Positions 33,206-46,582 are shown, counted from the stretch's first letter. The stretch: DNA of 60,000 bases from Gnetum montanum (GCA_015680685.1 MNCI01022757.1:324300-384299); one strand, 5' to 3'. Notes: generated by a model from the letters alone, not told the origin. A program made the numbers and translations.

Positions 33206-34826
33206 TGAAACATCCCAAAATTCGAAGACATTCTTACTTCACCAGGCCTTTGCAATCTACGCAGCATTATGCCAGTTCTTCAGGAGATGGATGCTCTGAT
33301 TTTCAGACTGTCCATTTCAGCAAGTTTTCTAAGCTAAGGATTCTTGCTATGCTATGCTAAGCCATGTAGCGTAGCAAACTCCAGAATATGTTTGCGGGAA
33401 CACAGTGCTACGCTACGCTGTGCCACACAGCGTAGCACAGCGCAACAAAAGCTAGATAGTCAGCCCCCTCGCCTGACTTCAAGTCCTTTGGCAATATCTC
33501 CTTCCGTCAGAAGGCGGTGAACTTGGCCGACATTAGGTCATGTTTGCTGCTACGCTACGCTAAGCTACATGGTGCAGCAAGGCGTAACAATTCTACAAAA
33601 GTTGACAGAAGGCAATTCAAAGTGCGGGATCAGCAAGTTCGCAAACTTCACAGTGCAAAAGGCAAAGTTTACAGATTGGCGATGTTTTTGCGACTAAGGC
33701 CACTCGCTACGCTACGTAGTGTAGCATAGCGTAGCAAACATACAATGAATAGTCTGCACATTTCAAAGGATTTCTACACATGCCAGTAAGACGCGTAACA
33801 AGATGCTACACTACGCCAATGTGCTAGGCTACAGAGCATAGCAAAGTGGCAAGCAGTTATGTGACATCAATGCACCTCACCTAATTGCACTGTTGCTCTA
33901 ACAGCATAATTACGGCGTGGCAAGTTTGTAATTATGACGTGGTAGGTTTGCCCAACGGTCATGCAAGCACATGTGGCATAGACAAGTCAGCAAAGGCCCA
34001 AGGCACGTGGCATTCAAATCGCACCTTTCGTGCACCCTTGGTCCTATAAATACCCCAATGAGCGATGCTTAAAGTCTCTTTGGTTTTTCACGCTCTCGGG
34101 CACACAGTCTCTCTCAATCTCTGGCACTTTTAGCATCCCTTTCTTTTTTTTCAAATTTTTCTAGTCCCCAGTCTATTTTCTCAACAATTTGGTCGGCTAA
34201 CAATCTAGTTGGCTAACAAGCAAAAAGTTGGTACTATAATCTCAAGCATTGTAAGCTTCCTGTTTTGACATTGTAAATAGTTAGCATTCTCAGTTGGCAT
34301 TTCGTTCTATTCTTTTCTACCACCTTGGTAGAACTTGGCATTGTTGATGACCGAGCCCATGTTCAAGCACACAGCCATCTCGTTCTACATGTCTTGGTGA
34401 CTCTCAGGGTCTCTGCACTTCCCAACGTTGTGCAACCGATTGTGCCCATCTTGACAGAGCGAGGTCATAGCTTTGAAGAGGTGCATTTTTCTATTGCATT
34501 TTATATTATCTCTCATTTACTATTGCATTTCACACTATTTTCTATTTCCACTATTGCATTTTATGCTATTTTCTGTTTCCTCTATTGCATTTTACACTGT
34601 TTTTACATTTAAGCATTACTACGCTTTGTCAGTCCCGTTTTCAAATAACACGTTGCAAAAGGTTATATAGACACCAACAAAGTCCCTGTTTGATCGACCA
34701 GACCGTTCAGGGCACCCTGTTTCCATCCCATCCAGCACAACCCTCTCGCGGAGACGAGGTCAAGACTGCCAGCGGCCGGTGGCCCCTCGGCATTTTTTTC
34801 AACCACCGACGTTTTCGGTCGCTACA
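33206..34826 (+). repeat. Element II LTR copy 2 (1,621 bp)
   Basis: It runs TGAAACATCCC to GGTCGCTACA. TATAAATA is at 34,045-34,052. It is collinear with LTR copies 1 and 3. Pentamer palindromes lie in U3 near 33,345-33,440, 33,550-33,580 and 33,700-33,745. Confidence 0.88.
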
Positions 34827-36129
34827 GTCTTTCAGCCATCGACGTTTTTTTCAGCCGCCAATGTTTTTTTCAACCGACGATAGCATCAACTAGCGTCCGC
34901 TACAACGTTAAATTGGCACAGCTAGTCCGCTATGACTATAAACTGGCACGGCACGTCTGCTATGACGTTAAACTAGTATGTACGGTCTACTGGGACCTTA
35001 AACCAACATAGTAGTCCGCTGGGACTCTAAAACAGCACACAATCTACCAAGACTTTAAACTGGGTTCACGTCATGTCCCTAGCGTGCATCCGTGCCAAGT
35101 ACACATTGAATGAGCATGCACAGTGTTGACACGCGGGTGGGACGTTGTAGCTCCAAAACGTAGTCCACAATGCAATGGGGACATGCTCTGGAATGTACGG
35201 ATCGTTGCCAACTTTGGCATTGTGCTAACCCTTCGGAGATGTCATACAACATTGCACTGGCCCTCTGGACCTACCGTCGCCATGGTCCACCACCCTGACG
35301 GTAGTTCCTCGGCCAATGCCCACCGCTAGAGTTCCACCAGTGTTGTGGCCTAGCCACAATATTGTCATCCTTCAGCCCCCTGCCAACACTTGGGCTCGCA
35401 CAATGTTTAGCTATGTGGTAGCTAATCCCATAGCTGAACTGAGAATGCATGCCTTTAGCAGGGATTCCAGAGCATCCACACTCACAACAACTCCCAGGGA
35501 CTTCGAAGCCAGCTCCTCCATGTTGGTGCTACCAAGGCCACTGCTGGCCTTCTTGTTTTGGACATCGTGCACCAGCACGGGTGTCCAAGAGCTTCAACAA
35601 CAACTGCAACAAGCAAGACCCCTGCCCTCGCTCCGCATCATGGCTGTCTTACTCTCCGTCATGCTTACAGGGTGCGGCCGAGGGAACATCTAGCCATAGT
35701 AGCAAATGCTATGGCGTCAATAGTGAGTGCCTCGACTAGCTTGACTACTTCAAGGTGCAAGTTCCATGATGTGCGTAACATAGCTCACCGCATGGGAAGC
35801 ATCTATAGACAGGTCAAAGCCTTACATGGATGTAACGCAACTCATCCTGGGGAGGAAACACCTGTCCTACAGCGGGTTGAAGGTCGACGCAGGTAAAGAT
35901 GAAAACGTGAACGAGCCCCTCATAAGCACTCCGACGAGGAACTCTGCTAAACATCATCTTTACCTGAACCTCCTTCCTCCTTGCTTCATCCTTTCACTCT
36001 CAAGTGCAGCCGAGCAACGTCTTGACACTCACCAAGCACCAATGTTAGCATCGAGCCTTCCGTGGTGTTTCATTTTCTTTGTCAACGTCTCTCGAGCCCA
36101 TCCTCCAGACATCGACAAAGAGGGACCAA
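34827..36129 (+). repeat. Tail unit 3 (3' region copy)
   Basis: It repeats tail unit 2: T-run/CAGCC words, a dyad array (34,890-35,070), a reading frame of 125 codons (35,316-35,693) that is the longest of the family here, and the tract AAAGAGGGACCAA directly before the LTR. Confidence 0.8.
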
Positions 36130-37737
36130 TGAAACACCCCAAAATTCAAAGACATTCTTGCTTCACTAGGCCTTTACAATTCGCACAGTGTTACGGTAGT
36201 TCTTCAGGAGATGGATGCTCTGATTTTCAGACTATCCAGTTCAGCAAGTTTTCTAAGCTAAGGATTCTTGCTACGCTATGCTAAGCCATGTAGCGTATCA
36301 AACTCCAAATGATGTTTGTGGGAACACAGTGCTACGGTACGCTGTGCCACAGTGTAGCACAGTGCAACAAAAGCTGGACAGTTAGCCCCCTTGCCTGACT
36401 TCAAGTCCTTTGGCAATATCTCCTTCCATCAGAAGGCAGTGAACTTGGCCAACATCAGGTCATGTTTGCTACTACACTACGCTAAGCTACATGGTGCAAC
36501 AAGGCATAGCAATTCTGCAGAAGTTGACAGAAGGCAATTCAAAGTGTGGGATCAGCAAGTTCGCAAACTTCATAGTGCAAAAGGCAAAGTTTACAGATTG
36601 GCGATGTTTTTGTGACTAAGGCCAGTCGCTACGCTACGTAGCGTAGCAAACATATAATGAATAGTCTGCACGTTTCAAATGCTTTCTACACATGTAGTAA
36701 GACGCGTAACAAGACGCTACGCTACGCCAACGTGCTATGCTACAGAGCATAGCAAAGTGGCAAGCAATTATGCAACATCAATGCACCTCACCTAATTGCA
36801 CCATTGCTCTGACAACATAATTACGATGTGGTAAGTTTGTAATTACGGCATGGCAAGTTCGCCCAACGGTCATGCAAGCATGTGCAACATAGACAAGTCA
36901 ACATAGGCCCAAGGCACGTGGCGTTCAAACCGCATCTTTCGCGTGCCCTTGGTCCTATAAATACCCCAATGAGCGACGCTTAAAGTCTCTTTGGCTTTTC
37001 ATGCTCTCGGGCACACAGTCTCTCTCAATCTCTGGCACTTTTAGCATCCCTTTCTTTTTCTTCAAATCTTTCCAGTCCCCAGTCTGTTTTCTCAGCAATA
37101 TGGTCGGCTAACAGTCTGGTTGGCTGACAAGCAAAAAGTTAGCACTGTAATCTCAAGCATTGTAAGCTTCCTGTTTTGACATTGTAAACAGTTAGCATTT
37201 TCAGTTGGCATTTCGTTCTGTTCTTTTCTACCACCTTGGTAGAACTTCGCATTGTTGATGACCGAGCCCGTGTTCAAGCACACAGCCATCTCGTTCTACA
37301 CGTCTTGGTGACTCTCAAGGTCTCTGCACTTCCCAACGTTGTGCAACCGATTGTGCCCATCTTGACAGAGCGAGGTCATAGCTTTGAAGCGGTGCATTTT
37401 TCTATTGCATTTTACATTATCTCCCGTTTACTATTGCAATTCACATTGTTTTCTGTTTCCACTATTGCATTTTACGCTGTTTTCTATTTCCTCTATTGCA
37501 TTTTACACTATTTTTACATTTAAGAATTACTTCGCTTTGTCAGTCCCGTTTTCAAATAACACGTTGCAAAAGGTTATATAGACATCAACTAAGTCCATGT
37601 CTGATCGACCAAACCATTCAGGGTGCCCCGTTTTCGTCCCATCCAGCAAAGCCCTCCTGTGGAGACGGGGTCAAGACTACCAGTGACCAGTGGCTCCTCA
37701 TTGTTTTTTCCAGCTATCGACGTTTTCAATCGTTACA
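36130..37737 (+). repeat. Element II LTR copy 3 (1,608 bp)
   Basis: It runs TGAAACACCCC to AATCGTTACA. TATAAATA is at 36,956-36,963. A perfect 20-bp palindrome GCTACGCTACGTAGCGTAGC lies at about 36,627-36,646. Its end marks the right edge of the retroelement nest; gene-region DNA starts at 37,738. Confidence 0.87.
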
Positions 37738-38330
37738 ATAAGCATCCAGTCCCACTTTTTGTACATGTCCTGAACCCACATATCCCTACTAGGTTACCAA
37801 GTGCTACGCTACTAGGCGTACCAAGCAATAATGCTACTAGGATTATCAAGCAAATATGTGTTATGCTCAAAACAATTGTACTTATGTATTTAATCTATCT
37901 AACTTACCTTGCTTAATTAGCTTAATTACTAAAAAACATTAAATAAATAACTAAAAACATTAAATGCATGAATAAAACAACTAAACTATCCAAAATGTTG
38001 TACGGTTTATCAAGAAGCTCGTCTTTATTGTCATACACACTATTGTGCTAAGGTACAACAATGCTTAAATAAAAGATCCGTACACTCAATGACTTTTGCT
38101 ATGGGCACTCAAAAAATTATTCTAACTTTTGAATGGAAAAATTGCAAAAGCTCTACGACTACTATGAATCTATTTCCATATATGCGGCTAGTGAGCATAT
38201 ATTTATAGGCAAGAACAAACCTTGCATCGACAAGGCCTAGTCAACGCAGCCAACTACAACTCATCACTACTCAAATAGAAATGTTTTTCTCCTACTTTTT
38301 CTTTTTTATTTTGCAAACAAACATTAAAGC
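37738..38330. other. Intergenic DNA, no gene seen
   Basis: Low-complexity A/T-rich DNA with no open frame of note. It lies between the retroelement nest and the first SINE fragment. Confidence 0.6.
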
Positions 38331-38339
38331 TAGTAGCAT

Positions 38340-38500
38340 AACCTCATTTTCACAAGAAGGTAGATGTGACCTACTAAACAATAATGTCCCACCACAATGT
38401 TATTCCACTGCTACCACACTCATGAGAAGACACAAATTGAACCCACAACCTCCCAAAGTTTTTGAAATAGTTCTTATTTGACTAATTAGTGAACTTGCTT
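38340..38500 (-). repeat. SINE fragment (tRNA-derived family)
   Basis: The minus strand has a box-B-like word GTGGGTTCAATTTG and, downstream, GTAGGTCACATCTACCTTCTTGTG, the tail shared with the copies at 52,390-52,700. Box A is too decayed to recognise. Confidence 0.5.
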
Positions 38501-38574
38501 AGGATTACAATAAAGAATGTACTCTTGAATATTCCATTTATTAAGTAATAAAACCATCCCTTATTCTTTTTTTA

Positions 38575-38690
38575 GATCGTATTTATCCAGAAGGTAACAC
38601 TTAGGTTACAAGTTCAATTGTAGTTGGCAATACTAAGTTATAAAGTTCTAATTTGACTATATATCATATAGGTAAATACTTTTTGAAAAC
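38575..38690 (+). repeat. SINE fragment (tRNA-derived family)
   Basis: The plus strand reads ACAAGTTCAATTGTAGTTGGC, then TAAGTTATAAAGTTCTAATTTGACTATATATC, matching the body of the copy at 52,390-52,530 (AAGTTCTAATTGGACTATATATC). No target duplication was found. The remaining DNA to 39,900 (about 1.2 kb) shows no gene; an AATAAA at 39,619-39,624 (minus strand) could serve the ATG18 gene. Confidence 0.5.
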
Positions 38691-39943
38691 AAATAATTTC
38701 AAGTTCAACCCTTAGAGATATATCAATATTTTGCAAAGAAGCATCTTCCCAAATGGAATAGCTACAACCAGAGATTAACATTTCTTAGCAGGTACTAAGC
38801 TAGCCAGCTCCTTCACTTCTAATTTCAAATAATATTTTATCATTTCCATTATGGTTTCAAAAATCCCTTCCTCCCTAACCAATGCATCTATTTCTTTATT
38901 GTCTTTCAAGTTCTCTTATCCATTTTCTTCCCAGCTAAAAAAAAGACAAGATAAGAAAACAATAATGATTTTAAAAACCATCTGTGCTACCATTCACTTT
39001 TGTAATGACCTATAACCTCGATGTGAGGACATGTGATATGGAAAAACTAACTTAAAAAGCCAGTACACCTCTTTGCAACCGGAGCAAACTTTCTAGATGT
39101 TTCTGCATCCATCCAATTATCACTTGATTTCTTGCCTTTCGCTACCTATTTTCTTCTATTGACAAAAAGATTTCAGGTAAATCCGACAAAATCTTTATTC
39201 AGACTTTAGAATTTCAATAAATTCCAGGTCCATAGCAAAATTTCAATATGTTCTGTGTTAGCAGACGGTACCATGTGGTGTCTAAAGGCAGATTTCATTC
39301 TCATCTCAAAACTGTTAAGTGATAGATCAAGAAATAGGAAGTGTTCTCCCAACCAATAAGCAGAGATCCTACGATGCAGTGACAATCATAGTAATGAGGT
39401 GAAGTTCGTTGGTAAGAATTATGGAGTCAAATCATATTGAATTACCGAGAAATCTGCCCAAGGCTAAGACTGAATTCTTGCAGAATAGCATAATTAAGAC
39501 CTCCAGTTTCAATTGCATGAGACAGTAAAACACGACACTATATTTCAGAAATGTTAGTGCAGTTATGCTTATTCACATTTTTGAAAAAGCATAAATAATA
39601 GCATATATTACAATTTTTTTTATTCAGAGTGACATTTAAATTCTTTTTCCATCTGTTGACATTACAGGTCCCTTAACCTAATCTTACTATGCTGCTAGAA
39701 AAAGCGTCTGTCTCAGGTGCTAGTGCTGTAATATCATTTAGTAGAATGTAACACCTCAAGAAAGTAATGATTTCCATTGATTCCCATTAGAAAATTTGTT
39801 CAGCATGTCATATATACACGGAAGAATGAGAAAGATGAGAGCATAAAACCAACTGTTTCCCATCACTGCCTTGAGCAACTCTTGGAAGCACATCAAACAA
39901 TTAGTGCAGCACATGAATTGAAATCCAGCTCCCATCCACAAAA

Positions 39944-42900
39944 CTAGTAACTAGCTATGTTCATGAATCTAACATATTCCTGCTGAACCATCTCCCCTCC
40001 ATTAACGGGATCAAAAGCACATCTATAAAAGCTGCCCATTTCAAAAATAATGATAAAAGATCCAGGTTAGAAAATTATTTCAAACATTAATCTTATCACA
40101 AAGGATCAAAGAGCCAATTCATTGCACCTTCCATCCAAGCCAACAATTATAAGAGTGTTTTGCCTCCCAAAAGAAACAAGAAATCGAATGTGCTCCGGCA
40201 AATGAAATTGGGCAAAGGACCATTCAGAGCTAAAATATTTTGGCAGAACACCTGTAAAAATGTCAGAGATTATTAGCGGCACTGCCTGAACTTGTTCTTT
40301 TGTGCATATAGGATGTTTTATGCTAACCTTTCATGAAGGAGAGTGAAGAACTAGTGTTTGTTCCAGTAGTTGGAGCAAAATGGCTGTCAACAAGAACATA
40401 ATTCAAGTCTGATGATCCTGATGTGTCATTTGTGGCAATCAAACTTCCTGGAACATCAGCCACCTGTACTTTAAGACCAAATATATGGACAGTCCCCTTG
40501 TCACTAGAAACCGCTAACCATTGAGCAGTTGGAGATAATGCAATGCTATAAATATCTGCCCTATCTGCCCCTCTACGAACCTACAGGAGTACAGGGTGAA
40601 TATATGAAAATTGGGAACTTATACACTATAAGACATAAACTAACTCGCAATATTTTTTACATTAGTAAATGTACCAGAAAGCAATGCTTTCGAACAGTTA
40701 TTTAGTGGATTGACCCAAAAGCATAATCTATTGTATATGATACTTTAAAAAGAAGCTGGAGATCACCAAAGACAGTAAACATATAAACATATTAATGGCC
40801 AAAAGCCTGAAATCCAGGATGACCAAATACTAGGTGATGAACTAGAAGTAGACCATGTCATGCATTACAGGAATTAAAACGCAATGAACGTATTCATATG
40901 ATATGATGCTAGATACCTCTACATCCCTAGCGTTTTCTTTATTTAAAAAGAAAAAAAGAAAAAACCTTTTCCCCTTCATACTATATTATTCTTTTACTCT
41001 ATATTCATGGTATTTTTCATTCTAGTAAAATACAATTCTTAAATGTTTCATACTTCTTAAAGTTCATTCTAAAAATAATGACTCAATAGAAATATTTCGA
41101 TGTAATATTCCAATGCAGCTTTGCCTTTACATTTACTCTTTAAACATAGGTGAAAGTTTTAGTAGCTGAGAGATGCAGTATGGATGGAAGTTGCATTTTA
41201 CAATAATTAATTCCTAATTTGGCAGATTTCTGGCAGCACAGGTAACTTTTTTCATAGGCACTACGTATTGCAATGTCTAACAGAAGAATCAGAACACATG
41301 CAACATAATATTTTATATAGAAAAAATTCTCAATTTAAAAGGAAACATCCATCAGGTATGCATGAGATTAGATTCTTCGCTAACTCAGTTCATGTCAATC
41401 ATCTGATAGCCTAGTTTAAAATCAGTTGCCATGGTAACATTACTGGGCTTGGCAAAATCAATTTTACTGAAAACTCAAGAAGAGCATAAATCTGAAGATT
41501 TAGACATGAATATCAAATAAAATAATCAAAAGAAAATTTGTAAAGACAACCTCAAATCTAAAGATATTTCCTACAGAAATTTTACACATTTTCAGAGGTA
41601 CAAAAGAATCAAGCATATGAAAAATTGCATGGAAAGACAATCCAGGATCAGCCAGGCTTGTAAAGAGATAAAAGAAAAAGCAGAGTTAATTTTTGCCTTT
41701 TTGCCTTTTTGTATGGATGCTAAAAGAAACAGCAGCAGAATTGATGGGCATCCATACAAAAAACTAAACCAAAATTTTATGTGGAGCTAATAATTGCAGT
41801 GATGCTTATAAGTTTCAGGTAAAACAATATTCATTAGAATGAAGAGTTACAGATTTCCATTCATCATTCAATTCATAAAGACGTTTCAAGATGACTGTGC
41901 TGTTTTCTCATAAATTGTTGCTGGGTTGTATTTCACATCGTTAGTTTGTATTGTACTCAATTACGGTGAACAAAAAGTTTGGAGAAACACTCGAGAAGAA
42001 AGCTGTTGCTTGATAGCAGTCATTCAGCTAGGTCATATTTTAGCCCTTTACAGCATATCACCCCAAGCAACAAATACTCCGCTAGAAATCCTGTCACCAC
42101 CACCTTCCATAAAGCAGTTCTTACAATTAACTGTCACCGTTTCAATAGAAGCAATTACAATTCACAGAAAGCAACCAACCCTAACTAAGCCCATGGAATG
42201 AAGGATAACATTTTTGTAGGCTTCCTTGTTTCAAGTCTACTGCTTCTAATTTTAGTAAAAAACTTGATAATCAAAAGACGATTATAAAAATATAGTAACC
42301 AAAAGACTATTTTGCATGGTAACACATCTCACTTTGAGAAGTAAATCCATTCACTACTTGTGATCACAATTTACTGTAATAAAGGATTTTGACCACTTTC
42401 ACTGCCAGCACATGATACATTTTCTCAGACAACGTATAAAAAAGCACCATTCATTAGAGTTGCAGGATGAAATAAAAACCTATCTATCCATTTTTGCTTC
42501 TACAGTACCAGTTCTAAAAATCTGACAGCAGAATTAGCACATGCAGTACTTCTAATATAATGGTCTGTTATGCATCATCATGGTGTCTTTATCCCATCAA
42601 CATGGGCTAACCCATTCATATAAGCAAAGGATTTGCCAATGATTTACTATGACCCACTATCTACCTCACACCATAATCCCTGAAAATATAGTTTTTACTT
42701 TGCCCCCAGTTAGCATGTGTTTCAGCATATTCATTGGAGTTGAACTTATTACATGAAAATGACAAGGCACATGCTCTAAGCCTCTATCCAAGTGAGCTAT
42801 GACTGATAATGGCTTGTCGTACATGTAAATAATATTTCAGTTTGCTAATGCAACATAATGTATTTTGATCACATGATACAAACATCTAAGAAAAAGTACG

Positions 42901-45497
42901 TGTAGCTTTCTACCCTCCATAAATCACAGTACTCTTGTCATTTTCTATAAGAAACTTTTCAATCTTGTGTTTACAATATCTTATTGATGACATTCACATA
43001 TTACTATCAAATACTATTTCTAACATCCAGCAAATATGAACCTAAGCATTGGCACTCAATACACCATCCCGCATTAGCATTTGGGTTGAAATGGTGAATA
43101 AAATCAACAAAATACTAGCTGGATGGAAGGGTAAACTACTCTCCCAGGCTAGAAGTTTGCAACTCATCAAAACATGTTGCAATAACGCTGCTTTATCCAA
43201 TGAGCCGTTTCAAGGAACCACTGGTGTTGATAACGGCTATAGAAAAGAGAAGCATTTGTAGAGTTCAGACCCTAACAGAAGTATTCAAAATTAAGCTGGG
43301 GGTTTAAGAGGCTATTGTAGTCTTTCCTGGAAAATTAAGAGTGCAACTTTACAACACTCAGCATGGGTTGATGTTATAAACAAGAAATGTATGTGCGATG
43401 GTCTACAGTTCCATAGCATGCAAAGAATCTATAAAAGAATTGAAACTAGTGCAGTTGCATGTCATAAGAAACAAAAATCTTTCAGACTGAGGATCTCATT
43501 TGGAAGAGGCTAGAATACCTTAGAACATGGTTTCTTAAAGATATGAGAGGCTTTTGATATACCTATCAATCATAACAATGTAAGCCATGTTCATAATAAA
43601 TTGCATGGTGAAAGGCCGGCACATGATGATGTCTTTAAGTGGAGAAAAAGAATTATCACCGCAAGGCTCTCTCCTTTTACAAAGAGCCTTATTAAGAATT
43701 CCCACAAAAAGATTTGTTGAGTTACCGGCTGCCTAATAATGTGCCTGGCAAGTGTATTTTTCCAGATGGCGATAGAAAGGAGACATCATTATTTCTGCAC
43801 CATCCTTTTAGCTATGCATTGTGGTGTTGTTTTGATCAGGTTTTCAATTTACAGCTGCCGTTGCCAGAAATTGTGAATACTTATAGATGAATCTCAGACG
43901 TTTGGACAGGCTGACAAAATAGGTGTCGCCTTTTTTTTTGTTTTTGTTTTTGTTTTTTTGGGTTGTTGTTGTCATGTCTCTAGTGTGAAACATGGTTAAA
44001 AAGGAATAGGAGACTCTTCCAACATTAGCATAGCACTGTGGAATCGCTGCAGTACAGGATTCTATTTATTTGGAAAGATACTGCTATTGCTCGGAGAAGC
44101 TTCCAAGGTAAGAACATTATAACAATGATGCGGTTTAGCATGGATGCCCAAACAAAGGATTATAAAGGTCTAAATCCTGCTAATAATTTTCTTAGATCTT
44201 AGCCACTGCTGCCCAATAGGCTTCTGATGAAGTTCCATCCCAAGACTAAAGACTATACCAAGGGTCACAACAAGAGAGAGGATAAGTAACAGGATGTTCT
44301 CCAAACAAACCAAAGAAACTACTAAATGCATGATTGAATAGGTGATTTTGTTTGATCTTTCTGGTGACATGTCTATTTCCATTGGAACAGTTACCAAATC
44401 TCTCAGATGTATAATTTTGATAAAAGTTTTGGACTTCCGGCCATCAATAGCTTAATCAGAGTAATTTTGTTTTCTGTATGATAAACTAACTATTTGCATT
44501 ACTTTTTTTCTTATTTTCCTTTCTTTTTTTTTCGATTTTATTTTTTCAACGTGCTAAAAGGTATGTGGAAACTATAATGTTTTGATGTATTTGTAGATGT
44601 AAGACGGTAAGCTATTCCGAACCAGCTTATGTTTTTCCATTTATAAAGCCAGCCACCATACAAATGGGGTCTCCTTTCATTTAAAATCATCATAATAATT
44701 GTGGAAAAAGATCATACCTCTTGTAAGCGGGTTCCATCCATTGTGTTGAAAATGCGTACTAGAGTACCCTTGGTACTAGCAGTCGCAAGAATAAGACCAT
44801 CCATTGTAAGAGCAAAACATGCAATATGTGAATCATGTGCAGATATCAATTTGGTTGTATTCAAGCCATAGTGTTCAACCCGAACCTGCCCACGATGCAA
44901 ACCAGGGCAGGCCAAAACAAAGCTGCTTGCTATCTGAGAAACAACACATAGGCCTTTGGGATTAGCAAGAGTCTCAATCTGATGAAGAAGCTTAAGCCTC
45001 TTAAAATCATAGACATAAATCTTATGTTCCAACACCACAACAATGCGATCCCTCCTCATTTTTACTGCTCGAATATCAGACCGAAAACTGAGTTCTCCAA
45101 TACCGCGCTTTTGATTGTCATCCCAAATCATTACTTTGCTTGGAGGATAAAATGGTGTTCTGCCGCCCCCAACAAGCGCTAAAATGTTGCATCTAAAAAG
45201 CATCTCCACAATACGGATCCCTCCCCTGAAACTTCTTTTGAAGGTTTCCTCAAAAGGTTCGCAATTGTATATGGTGAAGCCTTGGTCTGTACCACAGGCA
45301 AAGCAGCCAAAATCTTGGTTAAAATACACACCAAGCAAATTCTCCTCATTGATGTTGCCTGATTCGGATTTTTTTACTGCAGATTGTGGAGACTGGTAAA
45401 GTGTTAGACCAACTGGCCGAGAATTGTCAGACGATGGGTGACCTGCTGAACCAGAGCCAGATGAATTTAGAGCATGCAAGGCTGGTGTAGTTGCCAT
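39944..45497 (-). CDS. ATG18: Autophagy protein of the ATG18/WIPI (PROPPIN) family
   Basis: Four exons on the minus strand: 45,497-44,718, 40,580-40,328, 40,251-40,128 and 40,022-39,944. All introns are GT...AG, phases agree, and the joined frame is 411 codons with TAG at 39,944-39,946. The product is a seven-bladed WD40-type beta-propeller. Visible motifs are [55 protein letters not shown] and [18 protein letters not shown]. The family's phosphoinositide-binding (L/F)RRG appears as VRRG at the start of exon 2. ATG18 proteins bind PI3P/PI(3,5)P2 on autophagic membranes and act with ATG2 in phagophore growth. The N-terminal 40 residues are Ser/Gly-rich. The plant subgroup (a, c or d) cannot be settled here. 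Intron 1 is 4.1 kb. No disabling change is seen, and it looks functional. Confidence 0.93.
40581..44717 (-). other. ATG18 intron 1 (4.1 kb)
   Basis: It runs from GTATGATC at 44,717 to CCTGTAG at 40,581. It is A/T-rich and holds a decayed LINE on the opposite strand at 43,049-44,120. Nothing gene-like is seen from 40,900 to 43,000 apart from short chance frames. A pyrimidine-rich run precedes the decayed LINE's 3' side near 44,500. Confidence 0.8.
43049..44120 (+). mobile_element. Decayed L1-type LINE fragment (ORF2 3' part)
   Basis: The plus-strand frame has [22 protein letters not shown], the stretch following the RT domain in plant L1 elements. About 650 bp on it has [20 protein letters not shown] and [12 protein letters not shown], the zinc-binding zf-RVT region typical of their C-terminus. 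Many frameshifts are present. It is a remnant antisense to ATG18. Confidence 0.65.
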
Positions 45498-46358
45498 TTA
45501 TCTTCTAGTTTGACTACTTTTAACCCGGAGATCTTATCTCTTGCTCCTCTGTTTTTGCACCAAAACAGTGTTGTTCAATTGCTTCCTACGGTGAAATTTG
45601 ATAATTCTGTAGAAAGAAAATCAACAACAAAGAAACTAGGGTTAAGCTCTCAGAGAATGCAATATACCAGTATGCATTACACAAAATTTTATGCTTCCAA
45701 TGGCAAACTTACGGCTTTCAAAGAAAAAAGAAACTCCAACTGCATTTTATTTATCGAAATTGTATGGATCTTAAATCATTGAACGACGGAAAACAATGCG
45801 GTTAAGGAGAAAAAAGCATCCACAACATCGGCCTATTCCCCAACAATGAAAATTCAGAAGCCACATAAACCTTCCAACATTAAAATCAGCTAAGATACAT
45901 TCCTACGAAGTTTGCAGGCTCCGCTCCTGAAAATCTTTGAGCGAAAAACAACATACGTGAAATTAAGAACCCTAATTCAATAGCAAAGTTTACAGTGCAA
46001 ACTCAAAAACCAGAAATTCTAGACAAACAAATGATGGAATTCAAACCTTCGGACAATCCAAGGAAGGATCATGAAAGAAAGATGAGCGGATGCATAAATC
46101 GTAAGAAAGTACGAAAGCAATTTGCAACGGAAGAAAGCCCGGTGATGGAAACTTTTAGGGCGTATGCTTTTGCCACGCTTGGAAGCACCAGAACAGCAAG
46201 AAATGATGTAATTCCACATCAAACTTTAATTTGAAACATGACGACTAGGTCGGCATTGTTGACAATAATTGAAGCTTACAAGTTCAGCAGCAGTAACAGT
46301 GTTTTTTCCTTGCAAAAAGAAGAATCCTACCCTACCAACATTTATCCTCTTACCAGAA
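45498..46358 (-). promoter_or_regulatory. ATG18 upstream region
   Basis: This is 860 bp between the ATG18 start codon and the last exon of the neighbouring minus-strand gene. It must hold the ATG18 promoter and any 5' untranslated exon. A possible acceptor CTAG lies just before the ATG at 45,505. I see no convincing TATA box. Confidence 0.4.
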
Positions 46359-46433
46359 TTAATTCGTAGCAGTTATCTTGCTGGCTGTACGACGTCCAAG
46401 CCTGGCAATTTTGTTGGAGACGCCAAGAATGCT
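46359..46433 (-). CDS. Candidate terminal exon of an unrecognised gene
   Basis: The exon follows TTTTTGTTGCAG and encodes 24 residues, SILGVSNKIARLGRRTASKI plus four, then TAA at 46,359. It is in phase 0 with the preceding candidate exon (46,583-46,622). Lys/Arg-rich and probably helical. I do not recognise the protein. Support is the matching splice phases and sensible acceptor only. Confidence 0.35.
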   Translation of the reverse strand, partial: SILGVSNKIARLGRRTASKITATN

Positions 46434-46582
46434 CTGCAACAAAAATTAAAATGTACGTAATACAGCGTCTTAGAATAGGTAGAGCTCACGGAAAATGGTA
46501 ATAAAGCTTGCAAAGGAGAGAAAAATATAGGGGGGTTGTTAAGGTGATGTGCTAGCTGGAGAAGAAAAATTAAATCCAAAAC

